Shown: positions 8,856-17,963 of the stretch, piece by piece
How the letters are laid out: the number at the start of each line of letters is the position of its first letter
Position numbering within the stretch: the stretch's first letter is position 1
NCBI RefSeq assembly: GCF_014650455.1
Contig: NZ_BMUZ01000011.1
Coordinates: 186,001-250,000, forward strand
Source: Streptomyces xanthochromogenes
Lineage (GTDB): Bacteria; Actinomycetota; Actinomycetes; Streptomycetales; Streptomycetaceae
Direction: 5' to 3'
Length of the DNA stretch: 64,000 nucleotides
Translations under genes and position numbers: made by a program
The notes under the pieces: model-generated
What the model was told of the DNA's origin: nothing
Database searches by the model: none
What the model saw: the letters and a program-made list of their open reading frames with translations, nothing else

Positions 8856-10400
8856 ATGACCGAGCCCGCCCGCGCACCCGAGATCCGTACCACCGCCGGT
8901 TGCGTCCGCGGACGGATGGCGGACGGCATGGCCGTCTTCCGCGGCATTCCGTTCGCCCAGCCGCCCGTCGGCCCCCTGCACCTGGCCCCGCCGGCACCCG
9001 CCCTGCCGTGGGAGGGCGTGCGTGAAGCGGTCTCGTTCGGGCCCACTCCCCCGCAGTCCCTCGGACTCGGGTTCGGCAACGGGCCCGAAGACGCTGACGA
9101 CTCGGACGAGTGGCTGACGGTGAACGTGTGGTCCCCCGACCCGGCCGCGACGGCCCGACTGCCGGTCATGGTGTGGATCTACGGCGGGGCCTACCTGGTC
9201 GGCTCCTCCGAGGGCCCCACGTACGACGGCGCCGCGCTGGCCCGCCGGGGTGCGGTCGTCGTGACGTTCAACCACCGGATCGGCGCGGAGGGGTACGGCC
9301 ACTTCGAGGGTGCGGTGCCCAACCGGGCCCTCCTCGACCAGGTCGCCGCGCTCGAATGGGTACGCGACAACATCGCGGGGTTCGGCGGCGACCCGCACCG
9401 GGTGACCGTCTTCGGCGAATCGGCGGGCGCCGGGGCGATCGCCGCGCTGCTCGCGATGCCGAGAGCCGCCGGCCTGTTCTGCCGGGCGGTGGCCCAGAGC
9501 GTGCCCGGGTCGGTCTTCAGCCCGGCGCTCGCCGCGGACGTCGGCGCGAGCGTGGCCGCGGAGCTCGGTCTGCCCGCGACCCTGGACGCGCTGGCCCCGG
9601 TCGCACCCAAGGCACTGCGGGACGCGGCGGACGCCGTGCTCGGCGGGATCAACGGGCGCGCGGCGCGCTGGGGCCGGATCGCCCACGCCCATCTGCCGTT
9701 CTCTCCGGTGGCCGACGGCGAGGTGCTGCCCGGCTCCCCCTGGGAGGTGCTGCGCGACGGCCGGAGCCGGGACGTGGAGCTGATGGTGGGTCACAACCGG
9801 GACGAGGCACAGCTGTTCACGGTCATGTCGGGACGTGCCGGAAGGATCACGCGGGAGGAGGCCGACACCACGCTGTCGCGCTTCGCGCCCGGGGCCGGGG
9901 GCGCGGCGGCCTACCGGGCGGCCCACCCGGACGCGGACCCGACCACGCTCCAGACCCTGGTCATGTCGGACTGGCTGTTCCGGATGCCCAGCCTGCACCT
10001 GGCCGAGGCCCATGTGGCGGGCGGCGGCACCGCGTATCTCTACGAACTGGCCTGGCCGGCGCCCGCGTTCGGCGGTGCGCTCGGCGCCTGCCACGGCCTG
10101 GACGTGCCGCTGGTGTTCGGCAACCTGCTCGGCGGGATCGCCACCCTGGCGCTCGGCGAGGAGCCGCCCGCCCAGGCGTGGGCGGTCTCGGACGCGATGG
10201 GCCGGGCGTGGACCGCGTTCGCGGCCCACGGCGATCCCGGCTGGGCGCCCTTGGGCACCGGCGAACGGCTGACCCGGGTGTTCGCCGCCGAACCGAACAC
10301 CGTGCCGTACCCAGAGGAGCCCTCACGTCGCATCTGGGCCGAACACGACTTCGCCGCACTGGAGTTGAGCACGGAAACGGACTCCGTGGCCGCCTCCTGA
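8856..10400 (+). CDS. Type B carboxylesterase
   Basis: 514 residues. The N-terminal block VFRGIPFAQPPVGPL and the nucleophile elbow VFGESAGAGAI (GxSxG) are diagnostic of the carboxylesterase type B / para-nitrobenzyl esterase family of alpha/beta hydrolases. The oxyanion-hole strand VMVWIYGGAYLVGS precedes it, and the catalytic His is probably in ACHGLDVPLVFGN. No signal peptide, so cytoplasmic. It hydrolyses small-molecule esters; the substrate is unknown. ATG 8856 has GAGAGGGGA just upstream. An MFS transporter follows 136 bp downstream on the same strand, which may mean shared use but not clear co-transcription. Confidence 0.92.
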   Translation: MTEPARAPEIRTTAGCVRGRMADGMAVFRGIPFAQPPVGPLHLAPPAPALPWEGVREAVSFGPTPPQSLGLGFGNGPEDADDSDEWLTVNVWSPDPAATARLPVMVWIYGGAYLVGSSEGPTYDGAALARRGAVVVTFNHRIGAEGYGHFEGAVPNRALLDQVAALEWVRDNIAGFGGDPHRVTVFGESAGAGAIAALLAMPRAAGLFCRAVAQSVPGSVFSPALAADVGASVAAELGLPATLDALAPVAPKALRDAADAVLGGINGRAARWGRIAHAHLPFSPVADGEVLPGSPWEVLRDGRSRDVELMVGHNRDEAQLFTVMSGRAGRITREEADTTLSRFAPGAGGAAAYRAAHPDADPTTLQTLVMSDWLFRMPSLHLAEAHVAGGGTAYLYELAWPAPAFGGALGACHGLDVPLVFGNLLGGIATLALGEEPPAQAWAVSDAMGRAWTAFAAHGDPGWAPLGTGERLTRVFAAEPNTVPYPEEPSRRIWAEHDFAALELSTETDSVAAS

Positions 10401-10536
10401 GAGCGGCCCGCCGGGGGGCGCGCCGCATCCGCCGGGTGCGGCCGGGCGCGGGGGGTTGCGGGGAGTATGTCCGGTGCACGCCGGGTACACGCGTCCGGCA
10501 GGTGCGGTTTCGGCTCCCGGCGGCAGGAGACAGCTC

Positions 10537-12045
10537 ATGAGCAATGCGGTGCAGGGCCCCGGGCCGGGGCCACGGACGATCACCACCTCCGTGCCGGCCA
10601 GACTGGACCGGCTCCCCTGGTCACGCTGGCACTGGATGATCGTGATCGGCCTGGGCACCGTGTGGATCCTGGACGGTCTCGAGGTCACCGTCGTCGGCAA
10701 CATCGCGAGCCGGCTCTCGGAGCCCGGCAGCGGGCTCGCCATCAGCGACTCCCAGGTCACCGGCCTGGGCGCCGCGTTGTATGTGGCCGGTGCCTGTGCG
10801 GGCGCCCTGTTCTTCGGCTGGCTGACCGACCGGTTCGGGCGCAAGAAGCTGTTCCTGGTCACGCTCGCGGTCTATCTCGCCGCGACCGCGATGACCGCAC
10901 TGTCCTTCACCGCGTGGTGGTTCTTCCTGTTCCGCTTCCTCACCGGCTTCGGCATCGGTGGCGAGTACGCGGCCATCAACTCGGCGATCGACGAGCTGAT
11001 CCCCAGCAAATACCGCGGCCGGGTGGACCTCATCATCAACGGCAGCTACTGGCTGGGCGCGATGGGCGGGGCACTGCTCTCGGTGCTCGCCCTCAACACC
11101 GACCTGCTGCCCAAGGACATCGGGTGGCGCCTCACCTTCGCACTCGGCGTGGTGCTCGGCCTGGTGATCCTGCTGGTCCGCCGGCACGTGCCGGAGAGCC
11201 CGCGCTGGATGTTCATCCACGGCAAGGAGGAGGGCGCGGAGAAACTGCTCGACGACGTGGAGCACAGCGTGGAGGAGGAGACCGGCGAGCGGCTGCCCGA
11301 GCCGGGCAGCTCCATCACCATCGAGCAGCGTACGAGCGTGGGCTTCCTGGAGATCGCCCGGACGCTTTTCAAGTCCTACCCCAAGCGGGCCGTGCTCGGG
11401 TTCTCCCTGTTCATCGGACAGGCGTTCCTGTACAACGCGATCACGTTCGGATTCAGCTCGATCCTGGTGAAGTTCTTCGACGTCCCGAGCGGCACGACGG
11501 GTTATTTCTTCGCCGTCATCGCCTTCGGCAACTTCCTCGGTCCGCTGCTGCTCGGGAAGCTGTTCGACACCGTGGGCCGACGGAAGATGATCGCCGGGAC
11601 GTATGTGCTGTCGGGTCTGCTGCTCTTCGTCACCGCCTGGTTCTTCGCCCAGGGGTGGCTCAACTCGACCACGATGACGGCCTGTTGGTGCGTGGTGCTG
11701 TTCTTCGCGTCGGCGGGCGCCAGCTCCGCCTACCTCACGGTGAGCGAGATCTTCCCGATGGAGACGCGCGCGATGGCGATCGCCCTCTTCTACGCCATCG
11801 GGACCGCCGCGGGCGGCATCTCGGGCCCGCTGGTGTTCTCCGCGCTGACCTCCAGCGGGGTGGTGAGTGATGCCGTGATCGCCTTCAGCATCGGGGCGGC
11901 CCTGATGACGGCGGCGGGAGTGGTGGCCGCCTTCCTGGCGATCGACGCCGAGGGCAAGTCCCTGGAGGACATCGCCGCGCCGCTGTCGGCGCGGGTCGCA
12001 GCGGCGGGCGAGGGCACGACGCCGCCGGGGGCACCGGCGACGTAG
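10537..12045 (+). CDS. MFS transporter (metabolite/sugar-type symporter)
   Basis: 502 residues with about 12 hydrophobic segments. The loop 2-3 signature FGWLTDRFGRKKLFLV and the central PESPRWMFIHGKEEGAEKLL are typical of the sugar/organic acid:proton symporter branch of the major facilitator superfamily. ILDGLEVTVVGNIA in the first helix matches members that carry aromatic acids or sugars. The start is ATG 10537 with GGCAGGAGA upstream. It follows the carboxylesterase, so import of an ester or its product is a possible link. The substrate is unassigned. Confidence 0.88.
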   Translation: MSNAVQGPGPGPRTITTSVPARLDRLPWSRWHWMIVIGLGTVWILDGLEVTVVGNIASRLSEPGSGLAISDSQVTGLGAALYVAGACAGALFFGWLTDRFGRKKLFLVTLAVYLAATAMTALSFTAWWFFLFRFLTGFGIGGEYAAINSAIDELIPSKYRGRVDLIINGSYWLGAMGGALLSVLALNTDLLPKDIGWRLTFALGVVLGLVILLVRRHVPESPRWMFIHGKEEGAEKLLDDVEHSVEEETGERLPEPGSSITIEQRTSVGFLEIARTLFKSYPKRAVLGFSLFIGQAFLYNAITFGFSSILVKFFDVPSGTTGYFFAVIAFGNFLGPLLLGKLFDTVGRRKMIAGTYVLSGLLLFVTAWFFAQGWLNSTTMTACWCVVLFFASAGASSAYLTVSEIFPMETRAMAIALFYAIGTAAGGISGPLVFSALTSSGVVSDAVIAFSIGAALMTAAGVVAAFLAIDAEGKSLEDIAAPLSARVAAAGEGTTPPGAPAT

Positions 12046-12081
12046 GACGGCCCTGCCTCGCAGGAGGCGGGGCGCATTTCG

Positions 12082-12113
12082 GCGGGCGGAGGGCGTGAGC
12101 CCCCGCCCGCTTT
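12082..12113 (+). terminator. Rho-independent terminator after the MFS gene
   Basis: GCGGGCGG-a-GG, 7-base loop, CC-c-CCGCCCGC followed by TTT. Confidence 0.65.
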
Positions 12114-12276
12114 CGCATGCCCGCGTGCGGCCCCTGGGCCGCGCAGCGCCCGCCCACCGCAAGCGGCAGCATCACGTCATTGCGTCGATCCCTCACGGGC
12201 GTTACAGTCTCTAACTAACGGCACTGCACATAACACCGCCGGGCGCGACCGCGCCCCGGCCGGGAGGGGATTCGTC

Positions 12277-13230
12277 ATGGCACACACCGAAACCAACCTT
12301 CACGTGGTCCTCGGATCGGGTCCGGCGGGCACCGCCCTCGCCACCGAGCTCGCCCGCCGCGGGCACCCGGTCCGGCTCGTCGACCGGTCCGGAACGGGCG
12401 CCGCGACGGCGGGAGTCGACCGCGTGCGGGGCGACGTATCGACGCCCGAGGGGGCCGCCGCCGCCATCCGCGGCGCCGGCGTCGTCTACCACTGCGTGAA
12501 CGTCGCCTATCAGCTCCAGGTCGAGGTCATGCCCCGGGTCCAGCGGGCCGTACTGGGCGCCGTGGAGGCGGAGGGCGCGCGCCTGGTCGTGCTCGACACC
12601 CTCTACCCGTACGGCGAGACGCACGGCGAGGTGATGACCGAGGACACGCCCTGGCGGGCGACCACCGACAAGGGCCGGATGCGTGCCGAGCTCGACGAGA
12701 TCTATCTGACCGCGCACCGCGAGGAGCGCGCGTCGGTCGTGCTCGGCCGGTCCGCCGACTTCGTCGGCCCCGGGGTCCTCAACTCGACGCTCGGCGCGGC
12801 GGTCTTCCCCGGCGCGCTGACGGGAGGCGAGGTCCTGACCCTGGGCGACATCGATCTGCCGCACAGCTACACCGACATCCGCGCGGTCGCGGCCGGGCTC
12901 GCCACGCTCGGCGAGAGCCCGCACGGGGACGGCCGCGTCTGGCACCTCCCGACGGCGCCGGCCCGCACCACCCGCGAGGTCCTCGCCATGATCGAGGACC
13001 GGGTGGGCCGCGCGCTGAAGGTCGTCACGCTGGACGCGCCCCGCCCCTTCGGCCCGTTCGACGAGGTCTTCATGGGCGCGTACGCCGAGATGTTCTACCA
13101 GCACACCGAGCCGCAGATCATGGACTCGGGCGCCTTCGAGGCCGCGTTCCGCACGGCACCGGTCGCGCTCGGCGACACCCTCGATGCCACGCTCGCCTGG
13201 TACCGCGGCCTGCTGGCCGGGCAGGCCTGA
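12277..13230 (+). CDS. NAD(P)-dependent epimerase/dehydratase family protein
   Basis: 317 residues. The N-terminal dinucleotide-binding motif GSGPAGTALATELARRG marks a Rossmann fold. VVYHCVNVAYQ and LVVLDTLYPYGETHG fit the atypical/extended SDR group, in which the usual YxxxK is replaced or shifted. It probably acts on a small cytoplasmic substrate; which one is not visible. ATG 12277 has GGGAGGGGA upstream. The gap before it contains GTTACAG...CTAACTAAC at 12200-12218, which may be promoter or operator sequence. It converges with ohr with only 17 bp between stops. Confidence 0.8.
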   Translation: MAHTETNLHVVLGSGPAGTALATELARRGHPVRLVDRSGTGAATAGVDRVRGDVSTPEGAAAAIRGAGVVYHCVNVAYQLQVEVMPRVQRAVLGAVEAEGARLVVLDTLYPYGETHGEVMTEDTPWRATTDKGRMRAELDEIYLTAHREERASVVLGRSADFVGPGVLNSTLGAAVFPGALTGGEVLTLGDIDLPHSYTDIRAVAAGLATLGESPHGDGRVWHLPTAPARTTREVLAMIEDRVGRALKVVTLDAPRPFGPFDEVFMGAYAEMFYQHTEPQIMDSGAFEAAFRTAPVALGDTLDATLAWYRGLLAGQA

Positions 13231-13247
13231 CCGCGGCCCGCGGAGAA

Positions 13248-13664
13248 CTACTCGATGACGATCTCGAACGGGATGTTGCCCCGGGTGGCCTTGGAGTAGG
13301 GGCAGGCGGCGTGGGTCAGTTCGACGAGCTTCTCGCCGCTCTCGCCCTCCAGGTGCCCGGGCAGCTCGACGCGCATGACGACGCCGATGCCGAAGCCGCC
13401 GTCGGCCGGGTCCTTGCCGATGCCGACCTCGGCGGTCACCGAGACGTCCTTGACGTCGAGCTTCAGCTGGCGAGCCACCGAGCCCATGGCGCTGGCGAAG
13501 CAGGCCGCGTACCCGGCGGCGAAGAGCTGTTCGGGGTTGGTCCCCTGGCCGTTGCCCCCGAGGGCCGGCGGGAAGGCGAGCGGCAGGTCGAGCCGGCCGT
13601 CGGAGCTGACCGTGCGGCCCTCGCGGCCGTTGGCGGTCGCCACTGCGGTGTAGAGCGCGTCCAT
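13248..13664 (-). CDS. ohr: Organic hydroperoxide resistance protein Ohr
   Basis: 138 residues, the usual Ohr length. Ohr reduces organic hydroperoxides to alcohols with a Cys pair; both are present, Cys55 in GYAACFASAM and Cys121 in HAACPYSKA. The N-terminal TAVATANGREGRT supplies the conserved Arg near the active site. The start at 13664 has GAGAGGAACC upstream. It is transcribed divergently from ohrR across a 134-bp gap containing doubled operator palindromes, the standard OhrR-controlled arrangement. Confidence 0.95.
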   Translation of the reverse strand: MDALYTAVATANGREGRTVSSDGRLDLPLAFPPALGGNGQGTNPEQLFAAGYAACFASAMGSVARQLKLDVKDVSVTAEVGIGKDPADGGFGIGVVMRVELPGHLEGESGEKLVELTHAACPYSKATRGNIPFEIVIE

Positions 13665-13750
13665 GGGATCGGTTCCTCTCGTGTCCGTCGATGCGGAGGC
13701 GGTTCTGCCTCGCACCGGGAAGCCTCGGCTGCCCGAGACCAACTGAAGCA

Positions 13751-13780
13751 CACAATTAAGTTGTGCACAACTAAATGGTG
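13751..13780. promoter_or_regulatory. Doubled OhrR operator
   Basis: Two abutting 15-bp near-palindromes, CACAATTAAGTTGTG (13751-13765) and CACAACTAAATGGTG (13766-13780), share a perfect 14-bp palindrome AGTTGTGCACAACT across their junction (13759-13772). They lie 18 bp before the ohrR start and about 85 bp from ohr. OhrR of other bacteria binds similar AT-centred palindromes; assignment to this OhrR is by position. Confidence 0.75.
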
Positions 13781-13798
13781 CGGTGTTAGCCTGGGCGC

Positions 13799-14275
13799 AT
13801 GGTGACCACGCCCCCTGCCCGCACGCACGACGAGGACTATCTGCGGCTCGACCTCCAGCTCTGCTTTTCGCTGCACGCGGCCTCACGCGCCTTCAACGGC
13901 GTCTACCGCACGCTCCTGAAGGACCTCGGTCTGACGTATCCGCAATACCTCGTGATGCTGACGCTCTGGGAGCACGGCGAGCTGCCGGTCAAGAGCATCG
14001 GCGAGAAGCTGCGGCTGGACTCGGGAACGCTGTCGCCGCTGCTCAAGCGGCTGGAGTCGGCGGGCTTCGTCGAGCGGCACCGCAGCAGGGCGGACGAGCG
14101 GTCCGTCACCATCCGGCTCACCGGGCAGGGCACGGACCTGCGGGAGCGCGCGCGGGTGGTGCCGCAGCACATCGCACGGGCCGTCAACCTCCCCCCGGAG
14201 GACTTCCACACCCTGCGCACCCTGCTGGCCACACTGACCGAGGGCCTCGACGCCGCGGCGGCGGCCCACCCATAG
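13799..14275 (+). CDS. ohrR: MarR-family peroxide-sensing repressor OhrR
   Basis: 158 residues. The N-terminal LDLQLCFSLHAASRAF carries Cys22, the reactive Cys that senses organic peroxide in OhrR proteins. A winged helix follows (PVKSIGEKLRLDSGTLSPLLKRLE recognition region, wing ERHRSRADERSV). Oxidation of the Cys releases the operator, inducing ohr. It is divergent from ohr with operators in between, so it likely also represses itself. ATG at 13799. Confidence 0.93.
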   Translation: MVTTPPARTHDEDYLRLDLQLCFSLHAASRAFNGVYRTLLKDLGLTYPQYLVMLTLWEHGELPVKSIGEKLRLDSGTLSPLLKRLESAGFVERHRSRADERSVTIRLTGQGTDLRERARVVPQHIARAVNLPPEDFHTLRTLLATLTEGLDAAAAAHP

Positions 14276-14491
14276 CCCGGCCCAAACTCATGTGCGCGCC
14301 CCACACGGTTCGGCCCGGCCGGGCGGGACGACCGGGTCGTGCGGGAGCGTCACGAGCGGTGGCTCGCCTCCTGGCGGCGTACGGCGTGACCCGAGGGTGC
14401 GGGGTGAGGGGGCCCCGCGCCGGTCCGCCGCTCGTGCGGTAGGACTTGGTGGTGGCGCGCGGGACACCCGAACCAGCACAGGAGACAGCAC

Positions 14492-15232
14492 ATGGCACGT
14501 CCGGTCACCATCGTCACAGGCGGCAGCCGGGGCATCGGAGCGGCGACCTGCGCCCGCCTCGCCGCCGACGGGCACGACCTGGTCCTCGGGTACGTCAGCA
14601 ACGAACGGGCCGCGCGGGAAGCGGCCGAGGCGGTGCTCGCCGCGGGGGTCCGTTGCGTCACGGTGCGGGCCGACACCTCCCAGGAGGCGGACGTGGAGCG
14701 GCTGTTCGACACCGCGGCGGCGGAACTGGGGCCGGTGACCGGCCTGGTCAACAACGCCGGTGTCACGGGCCCCCTCACCCGTCTCGCCGACGCCCGCACC
14801 GAGGACCTGCGCCGGGTTCTGGACGTGAACCTGCTCGGCTATCTGCTCTGCTGTCGTCGCGCCGCCCGCGACATGGCCGCCTCGGGTGGCGGCGCCATCG
14901 TCAACATCTCCTCCGCCGCCGCCACGCTCGGCAGCCCCGGCGACTACGTCCACTACGCGGCGTCCAAGGCGGCCACCGACACGCTGACGATCGGCCTGTC
15001 CAAGGAGCTCGGCCAGGATCGCATCCGGGTCAACGCGGTCTCGCCCGGCCTGATCGACACCGACATGCACGCCACGATGGGCGACCCCGGGCGCCCGGCC
15101 AGGATGGCCGACAGCATCCCGCTCGGCCGTCCCGGCCGGGCGTCCGAGATCGCGGCGGCCGTCTCCTGGCTCCTGTCGCCCGACGCCTCGTACACCACCG
15201 GCGCGGTCCTGCGGGTCTCCGGCGGCCGGTGA
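14492..15232 (+). CDS. SDR family oxidoreductase (FabG-like)
   Basis: 246 residues, classical short-chain dehydrogenase length. The cofactor motif TGGSRGIG (8-15) and NNAG are present, with catalytic Ser in IVNISSAAA and YAASK as the Tyr-x-x-x-Lys pair. The C-terminus has VSPGLIDTDM. These place it among FabG-like 3-oxoacyl/alcohol dehydrogenases using NAD(P)H. RBS CAGGAGAC precedes ATG 14492. The specific substrate is unknown. A small unknown protein follows 37 bp downstream, so the two are probably co-transcribed. Confidence 0.92.
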   Translation: MARPVTIVTGGSRGIGAATCARLAADGHDLVLGYVSNERAAREAAEAVLAAGVRCVTVRADTSQEADVERLFDTAAAELGPVTGLVNNAGVTGPLTRLADARTEDLRRVLDVNLLGYLLCCRRAARDMAASGGGAIVNISSAAATLGSPGDYVHYAASKAATDTLTIGLSKELGQDRIRVNAVSPGLIDTDMHATMGDPGRPARMADSIPLGRPGRASEIAAAVSWLLSPDASYTTGAVLRVSGGR

Positions 15233-15269
15233 ACCGGCCTGTCGGCACAGCGAAGTGAGGGGGCGTCAG

Positions 15270-15710
15270 ATGAGCAGTACGGCTGCGCCGTTCGAGGCGG
15301 CCACGGGGGACGGGCCCGTCGCACGGGGTGGCGAGCGCGCGGCCGCCGTGCGCACCGCCTTCGACGGCCTGGTGAACATCCGCCGGGTCATGGGAAGTTC
15401 GGGCCCCGCCGAGTGGGAGCGGCTCCGGCCGGTGCGGGCCGTCGCGCTGGCCCTGGAGGCGGCGGGCATCGAGGCCTCCGGCGTCGATGCCGAGGGCACG
15501 CGGTGCGCCACGGGTTACCGGGTCGGCGCCGGGAACGACTCCCGGTCGGTACGCGTCGAGTGGCTGGGCCCGCCCGGCAGCGGCGCCGAGTACACGGCCA
15601 ACGAGGCGCTGCGGCGGTGCGCCGAAGCACTGCGGGCGCTGGGCTGGGTGGCGCTGGAGTACCGCGGGCCGCGCCGGCACCACTACCTGGAAGTCGAACC
15701 ACCGGGGTGA
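15270..15710 (+). CDS. Hypothetical protein
   Basis: 146 residues, soluble, mixed alpha/beta composition, ending in WVALEYRGPRRHHYLEVEPPG. I do not recognise a family. The ATG at 15270 is preferred over a GTG at 15255 because GAGGGGG lies between the two and serves the ATG. It is 37 bp downstream of the SDR gene and probably shares its transcript. Confidence 0.65.
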   Translation: MSSTAAPFEAATGDGPVARGGERAAAVRTAFDGLVNIRRVMGSSGPAEWERLRPVRAVALALEAAGIEASGVDAEGTRCATGYRVGAGNDSRSVRVEWLGPPGSGAEYTANEALRRCAEALRALGWVALEYRGPRRHHYLEVEPPG

Positions 15711-15793
15711 TCCACCACCGGTTCGCACGTCACCCCGGCTGCCGCTAGAGTGCGATGCTTGTTCGATTGTCCAGGGGTGTGGGGGAAAGCGGC

Positions 15794-16264
15794 ATGAGCG
15801 CGCAACTACGGGAGACAGCAGGCGAGTTGGCCGAGCTGTTGTGGCGGGAGCACACGCTGTACCGCGAGCGTTCGGGCACCGTGGTCATCCGGGGCTCCCA
15901 TGTCGAACGCTGGATCAGCCTCTCCCCCACCGGTGGCAGGGACCAGGTGCTGATCCGGGCCGGCCGGATCCTGGACGGCGGCACCACCGCCCCGGCCCGA
16001 TCGGAGACGGTGGCCAGTCTCGCCGTCGACAGGGCCGAACTCGCCGCCGTCTGCCGGAGGTTGCTCGCGGAGACCGCCACGGGGCCCGCACCCCGTGGCG
16101 CCGCGCGAGCGCCGAAGTCCGGGAGACCACGGAAGGCGAGGACGGGACGGACGGCAAGGCCGGCGCGCGGGAATCGGCACACCGGCCTCACCTCCTGGCT
16201 CGTCATCCTCGCCGTGCTCGGCCTCGTCGCCCTGTACGTCCGCAATCTGACCGTGGGGTTGTAG
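15794..16264 (+). CDS. Hypothetical tail-anchored membrane protein
   Basis: 156 residues. A soluble N-terminal domain (about 1-100; contains HTLYRERSGTVVIRG and WISLSPTGGRDQVLI) is followed by a basic Pro/Arg/Lys-rich linker (about 105-132). A single C-terminal transmembrane helix WLVILAVLGLVALYV ends a few residues from the C-terminus, so it would be tail-anchored with the domain in the cytoplasm. ATG 15794 has GGGGGAAAG upstream. No function recognised. Confidence 0.65.
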   Translation: MSAQLRETAGELAELLWREHTLYRERSGTVVIRGSHVERWISLSPTGGRDQVLIRAGRILDGGTTAPARSETVASLAVDRAELAAVCRRLLAETATGPAPRGAARAPKSGRPRKARTGRTARPARGNRHTGLTSWLVILAVLGLVALYVRNLTVGL

Positions 16265-16300
16265 CGACCGGCCATCCCGGGAACGAGCGGCCGGGCACGT

Positions 16301-17335
16301 TCACACCGCCTCCGCCTCGATGATCGACGGCAGCGACGGAGTGGGAAGCACACGGTTCGGACGGAAGCCGGACCGGGTCAGCAGGCTCTCGAACTCCGCG
16401 GCCGTGCGCTCCCTGCCCTTCAGCACCATCAGCATGATCATGTCCAGTTCGACGGCGGGGTGCGGGTCGCCGTTGTCGGGCAGGACCGCGTCCACCACGA
16501 GGAGCCGCGTGCCGGGGGCGGCGGCCCCGCGGATGGCTCCCAGGATGCGCAGGCAGTCCTCGTCGTCCCAGTCGTGCAGGATGTTCTTGAGCAGATAGAG
16601 GTCTCCCCCGGCCGGGACCTCCGAGAAGAAGTCGCCCCCCACGACACTCCAGCGCCCGGTCAGCTCCGCGGTGTCGAGGAGGTGGTCGGACACGGTGTCC
16701 GGGCGGTCGAACAGCACGCCGTTCAGGCCGGGTTCGCGGCTCAGCACCGCGTGCAGGAAGCCGCCCCGGCCGCCGCCGACATCGACGACGGTCCCGCCGT
16801 CGGGAAACGCGTAGCTGTCCGCGACGAGCTCCACGACCCGGCCGGACAGCGAGGCCATCCCGGCGTCGAAGAGGTCACGCGCGTCGGGGGTGGCCGCCAG
16901 GTGCTCGAAGAACGGGCGCCCGTAGGCGACTTCGAACGGGGTCTCCCCCGTGCGCAGGATGTCGGTGATGCCGTAGGAGGCGCGGCGGAGCATCTCGTCG
17001 GTGATGAACAGGGCCGCCGCGTGCTGCGATCCGGGGACGTCCGAACGCAGCGGACGCCCCGCCTCGGTGAGGCCGAAGGCGCCCTTCTCGTCCTGGCTGA
17101 AAAGACCGTGCATCGCGAGCAGCCGCAGGACGCGCCGCAGGGAATCCGCGTGCAGTCCGGAGTCCTGGGCGAGCTCCTCGACGGTACGGGGGCCGTCGGC
17201 GAGGCGGTCCGCGATGCGGTGCACCGCCACGGCCCGTACCGCGGCCGAATAGATGTGTCCGTACAACAGCCCGTTGAGGGGCGAGGGGCCGGTGGAGCCG
17301 GTGGGGTGCAGGGGGTGGTCCGAGCTGGTCGCCAA
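16301..17335 (-). CDS. O-methyltransferase (plant OMT / hydroxyindole-OMT type)
   Basis: 344 residues. An N-terminal winged-helix dimerisation domain (about 15-100) precedes a class I SAM domain with motif I VVDVGGGRGGFL and the catalytic-His block LKNILHDWDDEDCLRIL. This is the arrangement of the acetylserotonin/polyketide O-methyltransferases (Methyltransf_2) that methylate phenolic hydroxyls in secondary metabolism. The start is TTG at 17335, supported by AGGAG six bases upstream; no better ATG/GTG exists. No partner biosynthetic genes are adjacent, so the substrate is open. Confidence 0.88.
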   Translation of the reverse strand: MATSSDHPLHPTGSTGPSPLNGLLYGHIYSAAVRAVAVHRIADRLADGPRTVEELAQDSGLHADSLRRVLRLLAMHGLFSQDEKGAFGLTEAGRPLRSDVPGSQHAAALFITDEMLRRASYGITDILRTGETPFEVAYGRPFFEHLAATPDARDLFDAGMASLSGRVVELVADSYAFPDGGTVVDVGGGRGGFLHAVLSREPGLNGVLFDRPDTVSDHLLDTAELTGRWSVVGGDFFSEVPAGGDLYLLKNILHDWDDEDCLRILGAIRGAAAPGTRLLVVDAVLPDNGDPHPAVELDMIMLMVLKGRERTAAEFESLLTRSGFRPNRVLPTPSLPSIIEAEAV

Positions 17336-17571
17336 CGGTCGCTCCTGTCGTCACGCGAGGTGGCCTCTGTCACGCCAGAGGTCTGCCGTCCCATGGTCGC
17401 AGCGCGTGCCGCGTCCGGGTGCGGGTTTCGGCCGGGCGCACGGGCCGTCTGGCCGCCTTCCGGTCGCGCACCTTCCGGGGGGGGCGCTCCGGCGTCCGGC
17501 GCGGTCCACCGCCGGCGTCCACCTGCTAGAAAGGGCCTTCCGACTTCCGCGCGAACCACAGGGACGGCGCC

Positions 17572-17958
17572 ATGCCCACCGAAGTACTGAACCGGCTCGG
17601 CGCCGGCAAGTACCTGCTCGTCACGACGTACAAGAAGGACGGCACGGGCGTCGCCACCCCGGTGTGGGTGGTCCGGGACGGCGACGCCCTGGTGATCTGG
17701 ACGGTCGCCGACTCCTGGAAGGTCAAGCGCATCCGCAACCGGTCCGATGTGCTGGTCGGCCCCTGCGACGTGCGCGGCAATCCGACGGGTGAGCCGCATC
17801 CCGCGACCGCGGTGATCGGCGACCCGGCGGCCGCCGAGGCCGCCCGGGCGCTGCTGCGCCGCAAGTACGGCGTGATCGGACGGCTCACCCTGCTCGGCAG
17901 CCGGCTGCGGCGCGGCGCGACGGGCACGGTGGCCGTCCGGATCACCCTCGACGACTGA
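17572..17958 (+). CDS. PPOX-class F420-dependent oxidoreductase
   Basis: 128 residues, a single split-barrel domain. The N-terminus KYLLVTTYKKDGTGVATPVWVVRDGDALVIWT and the block SWKVKRIRNRSDVLVGPCDVRGNPTG are characteristic of the small F420-binding pyridoxamine-phosphate-oxidase-like family common in actinobacteria. It likely reduces a small substrate with the deazaflavin F420H2. The start ATG 17572 has only a weak ribosome site. It converges with the lectin/beta-helix gene, stops 5 bp apart. Confidence 0.85.
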   Translation: MPTEVLNRLGAGKYLLVTTYKKDGTGVATPVWVVRDGDALVIWTVADSWKVKRIRNRSDVLVGPCDVRGNPTGEPHPATAVIGDPAAAEAARALLRRKYGVIGRLTLLGSRLRRGATGTVAVRITLDD

Positions 17959-17963
17959 CGGGC

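Noticed and set aside
6759..10229. A 1156-codon minus-strand open frame
   Set aside because: Only the part up to 8081 has a signal peptide, ribosome site and serine hydrolase motifs; the rest is antisense to the small CxxC gene and the carboxylesterase and is low-complexity Arg/Gly/Ala sequence typical of GC-rich shadows.
14492..17335. SDR, two unknowns and an O-methyltransferase as a biosynthetic cluster
   Set aside because: The methyltransferase faces the other way, and no core synthase or tailoring set is present.
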